Source: CAIYRG01 sp964494505 (GTDB lineage Bacteria; Pseudomonadota; Alphaproteobacteria; Micropepsales; Micropepsaceae). Taken from it: a stretch of DNA of 64,000 nt. Below are positions 60,717-64,000 of this stretch, piece by piece. The DNA is taken from NCBI GenBank assembly GCA_964494505.1, contig CAZBRO010000006.1, positions 162,349-226,348 of the forward strand, written 5' to 3'. How positions within the stretch are numbered: position 1 is the first letter of the stretch; the number at the start of each line of letters is the position of its first letter. A program made the translations under genes and the position numbers. The notes below the pieces were generated by a model that was not told where the DNA came from, did not search any database, and was given only the letters and a program-made list of their open reading frames with translations.

Positions 60717-63065
60717 ATGGCAAGCATCTCGATGTTGCGTTCGCGTCTGCTCGGGGGACCGTTCCAGCTCCTGCGCGCGGCTTCGCGTTCGTCCCTGATC
60801 GCGCTGGGCGTGGCGTTTGCCGCCGTCGTTTCGGGCGTCCTCACCTACCTGACCATCACAGGGCTGACCCCCTACAACCGCACCCCGGCGGCGATGGTAG
60901 TCCTCATTGTGGTCGATCTTTCGCTCGTCCTGGCGCTTGCCGGCCTCATCGCCTGGCGGCTGACCCGGCTCTGGACCGAGCGCAAAATGGGTGCGGCCGG
61001 CTCCAAGCTTCACTTAAGGCTGGTCGGCATGTTCTCGGCCGTGGCCGTAATCCCGGCCATCCTGGTTGCCATATTCGCGGCCATTTCGCTCAATCTCGGC
61101 ATTGAGGCCTGGTTCTCGGAGCGGGTACAGACCGCGCTCGCCAATTCGGTCAGCGTCGCGGACGCCTATGTGAAGGAACACGAGCAGGTCATCCGGGGCG
61201 ACATTTCCGCCATGGCCTCCGACCTCAACCGCGATGGCCTCGCGCTGCTGGCCGATCCCGTCAAGTTCCGCGCCTATCTGGAAGCGCAGGCGGCCTATCG
61301 CGCTTTGCCGGCGGCCTACATTATCGACGCCACGGGACGCGTGCTTGCGAGCGCCGTTCTTCCGTCCGTGCCGACGCCGTTCAGCATTTCGCCGGACAAC
61401 ATTCTCACCTTCGCCAATCCGCGCTCGTCCATCCCTTCGGGAGCAAGCGCGGTGACCCCAGGACAGATCGCCCAGGTCGCGCAAGGGGTCGTCGTGTTGG
61501 CGGATTCCAATCAAAACGTCGTCTCCGCCTTGGCACGGCTCGACGGCTTCACGGACACACAGGGCAATCCCGCCTATCTCTTGGTTTCCCGCTCGGTCGA
61601 TCCACAGGCGATCGAAGCGCAAAGCCGCACCCATGCTGCGGTGTCCGAATATCAAAGCCTCAATCAGAACCGCTCCGAGATTCAGCTGACCTTCGCCGCC
61701 CTCTATGTGGTGGTGGCCATGCTGATCCTGCTGGCGGCGGTTTGGCTTGGGCTCTGGGCCGCGAGCCGCATTGTCACGCCCATCGGACGTCTCGCGGGCG
61801 CGGCCGAGCGCGTCTCCGAAGGCGATCTTGGCGTGCGCGTCGCTGTGGGCAAGGACGACGACGAGATCGGCTCGCTGTCGGAGACCTTCAATCGCATGAC
61901 CTCGCAGCTCGAAGGCCAGAGAAAAGAACTGATCGACGCCAATTTCCAGCTCGATTCGCGCCGCAGGTTCACCGAAGCGATGCTGGCGGGGGTCTCGGCG
62001 GGCGTCATCGGCCTCGATGGGGAAGGGCGCATCACGCTGATCAATCCGACCGCGTCACGGCTGCTCAATGCGTTGCCCGAAAACGTCGAGGGCCGGCATT
62101 ATTCGGAATGCGCGCCGGAACTCGCAGGCCTCATCCGCCGCGCCATCAGTGAACCTTCGGCGCGCGCCGCGGGGCAGGTGGATGTCCGCCGCGACGGAGC
62201 GCTGCGCCATCTGAATGTTCAGGTATCGAGCGAGGCGGGAGACAAATCCCACGGTTTCGTCGTCACCTTCGACGATATCACCGATCTGGTCTCGGCCCAG
62301 CGTACGGCAGCCTGGGCCGATGTCGCCCGCCGCATCGCCCATGAGATCAAGAATCCGTTGACCCCCATCCAGCTCTCGGCCGAACGGCTGAAGCGCAAAT
62401 ATGCCCGCGAAATCTCGAGCGATCCCGATGTCTTCGCTCAGTGCACCGACACCATCATTCGCCAGGTCGGCGATATCGGCCGCATGGTCGACGAGTTCTC
62501 CTCTTTCGCCCGCATGCCCGCCCCGGTGATCCGCAGTGAGAACGCGCAGGAATTGATCCGGCAGGGGGTGTTCCTCCAGCGGGTGGCCCAGCCGCAGATC
62601 GCCTTCGAAGTCAGCGCACCGGGCGATCCGATCATGTTCGATTGCGATGGGCGGCTGGTCAGCCAGGCCCTCGTCAACGTCCTGAAGAACGCCGCCGAGG
62701 CCATCGCGGCGCGCATGGGCGCAGGGGACGCCGCAACCGGGCGAATCGGGATCGATCTTTCGGTCAAAGCGGGCCGGCTGGTGATTTCCGTGCGCGACAA
62801 CGGCATCGGCCTGCCGTCGGAGAACCGCCACCGCCTGACCGAGCCCTACGTGACGACGCGCACCAAAGGGACGGGCCTCGGCCTCGCCATCGTGCGCAAG
62901 ATTCTCGAAGACCATGGCGGCGAATTGCTGCTCGAAGATGCGGCCAAAGACACAACCGGCGAAACCAGGGGGGCCATCGTGCGCATGAGCTTCCCGTTGC
63001 GCCGGCCGGGCAAATCGGAACAGGGGTTCATGCATGAAACAGAACGGGTCGCTGGTCTCGTCTGA
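60717..63065 (+). CDS. ntrY: Sensor histidine kinase NtrY
   Basis: A 782-residue membrane kinase. Spans near 20-45, 55-82 and 100-125; a periplasmic sensing loop; another span near 325-350 (LYVVVAMLILLAAVWLGLW); HAMP (about 350-400); PAS (about 415-510); then the phospho-His in VARRIAHEIKNPLTPIQLS and ATP-binding G-boxes (DNGIGLPSENR, GTGLGLAIVRKI). It works with NtrX in nitrogen, redox or envelope signalling. ATG 60717. Its last 32 bases overlap ntrX. Confidence 0.95.
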   Translation: MASISMLRSRLLGGPFQLLRAASRSSLIALGVAFAAVVSGVLTYLTITGLTPYNRTPAAMVVLIVVDLSLVLALAGLIAWRLTRLWTERKMGAAGSKLHLRLVGMFSAVAVIPAILVAIFAAISLNLGIEAWFSERVQTALANSVSVADAYVKEHEQVIRGDISAMASDLNRDGLALLADPVKFRAYLEAQAAYRALPAAYIIDATGRVLASAVLPSVPTPFSISPDNILTFANPRSSIPSGASAVTPGQIAQVAQGVVVLADSNQNVVSALARLDGFTDTQGNPAYLLVSRSVDPQAIEAQSRTHAAVSEYQSLNQNRSEIQLTFAALYVVVAMLILLAAVWLGLWAASRIVTPIGRLAGAAERVSEGDLGVRVAVGKDDDEIGSLSETFNRMTSQLEGQRKELIDANFQLDSRRRFTEAMLAGVSAGVIGLDGEGRITLINPTASRLLNALPENVEGRHYSECAPELAGLIRRAISEPSARAAGQVDVRRDGALRHLNVQVSSEAGDKSHGFVVTFDDITDLVSAQRTAAWADVARRIAHEIKNPLTPIQLSAERLKRKYAREISSDPDVFAQCTDTIIRQVGDIGRMVDEFSSFARMPAPVIRSENAQELIRQGVFLQRVAQPQIAFEVSAPGDPIMFDCDGRLVSQALVNVLKNAAEAIAARMGAGDAATGRIGIDLSVKAGRLVISVRDNGIGLPSENRHRLTEPYVTTRTKGTGLGLAIVRKILEDHGGELLLEDAAKDTTGETRGAIVRMSFPLRRPGKSEQGFMHETERVAGLV

Positions 63066-64000
63066 GATTCTTGTCGTCGACGACGAGATCGACATCCGCG
63101 AGCTGATGGCGGGCATCCTGGCCGACGAAGGCTATGAGACGCGCGTCGCTTCCGATTCGGACGGGCTGTTGCAGGCGATAGCACTCCGGCGTCCCCACCT
63201 AGTCGTACTTGATGTCTGGCTGCAGGGGAGCCGGCTCGACGGCATCCAGGTGCTGGACGTGTTGCAGCGCGACCATCCCGATCTTCCCATCGTCATCATC
63301 AGCGGTCACGGCACCATCGAAACCGCGGTCGCGGCGATCAAGAAGGGCGCCTACGACTTCATCGAAAAGCCGTTCAAGGCGGACAAGCTCTGCCACACCG
63401 TCAGGCGTGCGCTGGAATCGGCGCGCCTCAAGCGCGAAGTGCAGGAGTTGAAACTCAAGGCCGGCGACGACACCGAGCTTTGCGGCACCTCGACGGCCAT
63501 CGCCCAATTGCGCCTGCTGGTCGACAAGATCGCTCCCACCGGAAGCCGCGTGCTGATCACCGGGCCGTCGGGTTCCGGCAAGGAAGTGACGGCGCGCCTG
63601 ATCCATTCCTTGTCGCGGCGCGCCGGTAACGCCTTTGTCGCGATCAACTGCGCCATGATGGCGCCCAACCGCATCGAGGCCGAGTTGTTCGGCGTGGAAT
63701 CGGAGGCTGGACGCAAGATCGGGCTCCTAGAGCTTGCCCATGGCGGCACGCTGTTCCTCGATGAGGCCGCCGACATGCCGCTGGAGACGCAAGGCAAGAT
63801 CCTGCGCGTCCTGATCGACCAGACCTTCCAGCGAGTTGGCGGCTCGACGCGGGTGCAGGTCGATGTGCGGGTGATCTCGTCCTCGACGCGCGACCTGCGC
63901 CATGAGATCGAGGCCGGGCGCTTCCGCGAAGACCTCTATCATCGCCTCAACGTCGTGCCGGTGCGCGTGCCATCGCTCGCCGAGCGGCGCGACGACATCC
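63034..64000 (+). CDS. ntrX: Response regulator NtrX, 3' end outside the window
   Basis: 322 codons visible, open at the right edge. Receiver with Asp60 (PHLVVLDVWLQG), then the AAA domain: Walker A GPSGSGKE near residue 178 and Walker B HGGTLFLDEAADMP. The place of the GAFTGA loop reads FGVESEAGRKIGLLE, so the sigma54-contact motif is missing, as in NtrX of Caulobacter and Brucella, which are thought to act without sigma54. The start ATG 63034 overlaps ntrY by 32 bases, so translation is coupled. Confidence 0.94.
   Translation, partial: MKQNGSLVSSEILVVDDEIDIRELMAGILADEGYETRVASDSDGLLQAIALRRPHLVVLDVWLQGSRLDGIQVLDVLQRDHPDLPIVIISGHGTIETAVAAIKKGAYDFIEKPFKADKLCHTVRRALESARLKREVQELKLKAGDDTELCGTSTAIAQLRLLVDKIAPTGSRVLITGPSGSGKEVTARLIHSLSRRAGNAFVAINCAMMAPNRIEAELFGVESEAGRKIGLLELAHGGTLFLDEAADMPLETQGKILRVLIDQTFQRVGGSTRVQVDVRVISSSTRDLRHEIEAGRFREDLYHRLNVVPVRVPSLAERRDDI

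Overview
The window is GC-rich chromosomal DNA from an alphaproteobacterium. The evidence is the ntrB-ntrC-ntrY-ntrX block, a fused ispDF, xerD next to accA, COQ10/RatA next to lipA, DUF1178, DUF2336 and DUF4167 proteins, a perfect CtrA-type TTAA-N7-TTAA box, and PtsP (PTS-Ntr). A PEP-CTERM protein and a TonB-dependent receptor fit a free-living, deep-branching group such as the Rhizomicrobium/Micropepsaceae relatives, but that placement is only a guess. I see no rRNA, tRNA, insertion sequence, prophage or CRISPR array. Most of the window is densely packed housekeeping DNA with many ATGA/GTGA stop-start overlaps.

Layout. 1-3181: end of an unknown gene, xerD, accA. 3195-10114: the most accessory-looking stretch. 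It holds a minus-strand operon of two DUF2589 proteins, a small unknown protein and a two-domain murein hydrolase; a CsgG-like secreted protein; and a plus-strand pair of a small secreted protein and a Ser/Thr kinase ending in an LprI (lysozyme-inhibitor-like) domain. 10133-20509: secA, argJ, pirin, mutT, a methyltransferase, comF, grxC, a nitrilase-family amidase, DUF1178, a membrane protein, ubiG. 20587-31927: lysC, ptsP, a RodZ-like protein, ispG, prfA, prmC, DUF4167, clpB.

32067-45779: envelope and regulatory genes. These are a PEP-CTERM protein behind a sigma54-like promoter, an M23 peptidase, a PepSY membrane protein, gamma-glutamyltransferase with a Cys-rich partner, thiO, a HIT protein, a lytic transglycosylase behind a textbook sigma54 promoter, an Hpt protein and a receiver protein, nadK, moaA, and a DUF2336 protein behind a perfect CtrA box. 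45910-54297: a solitary molybdenum-hydroxylase large subunit, an outer-membrane barrel, an acyl-ACP/CoA ligase, a DUF2914 membrane protein and a TonB-dependent receptor bracketed by hairpins. 54407-64000: lipA, ratA-like, cinA C-domain, pgpA, ispDF, then ntrB, ntrC, ntrY and the start of ntrX, which runs off the right edge.

Most worth following up: the DUF2589/murein-hydrolase operon with the nearby kinase-LprI gene (3195-10114); the sigma54 and CtrA sites, which tie a transglycosylase and a DUF2336 protein to motility or cell-cycle control; and a near-identical 12-mer containing CATAAT upstream of both ntrB and ntrY.
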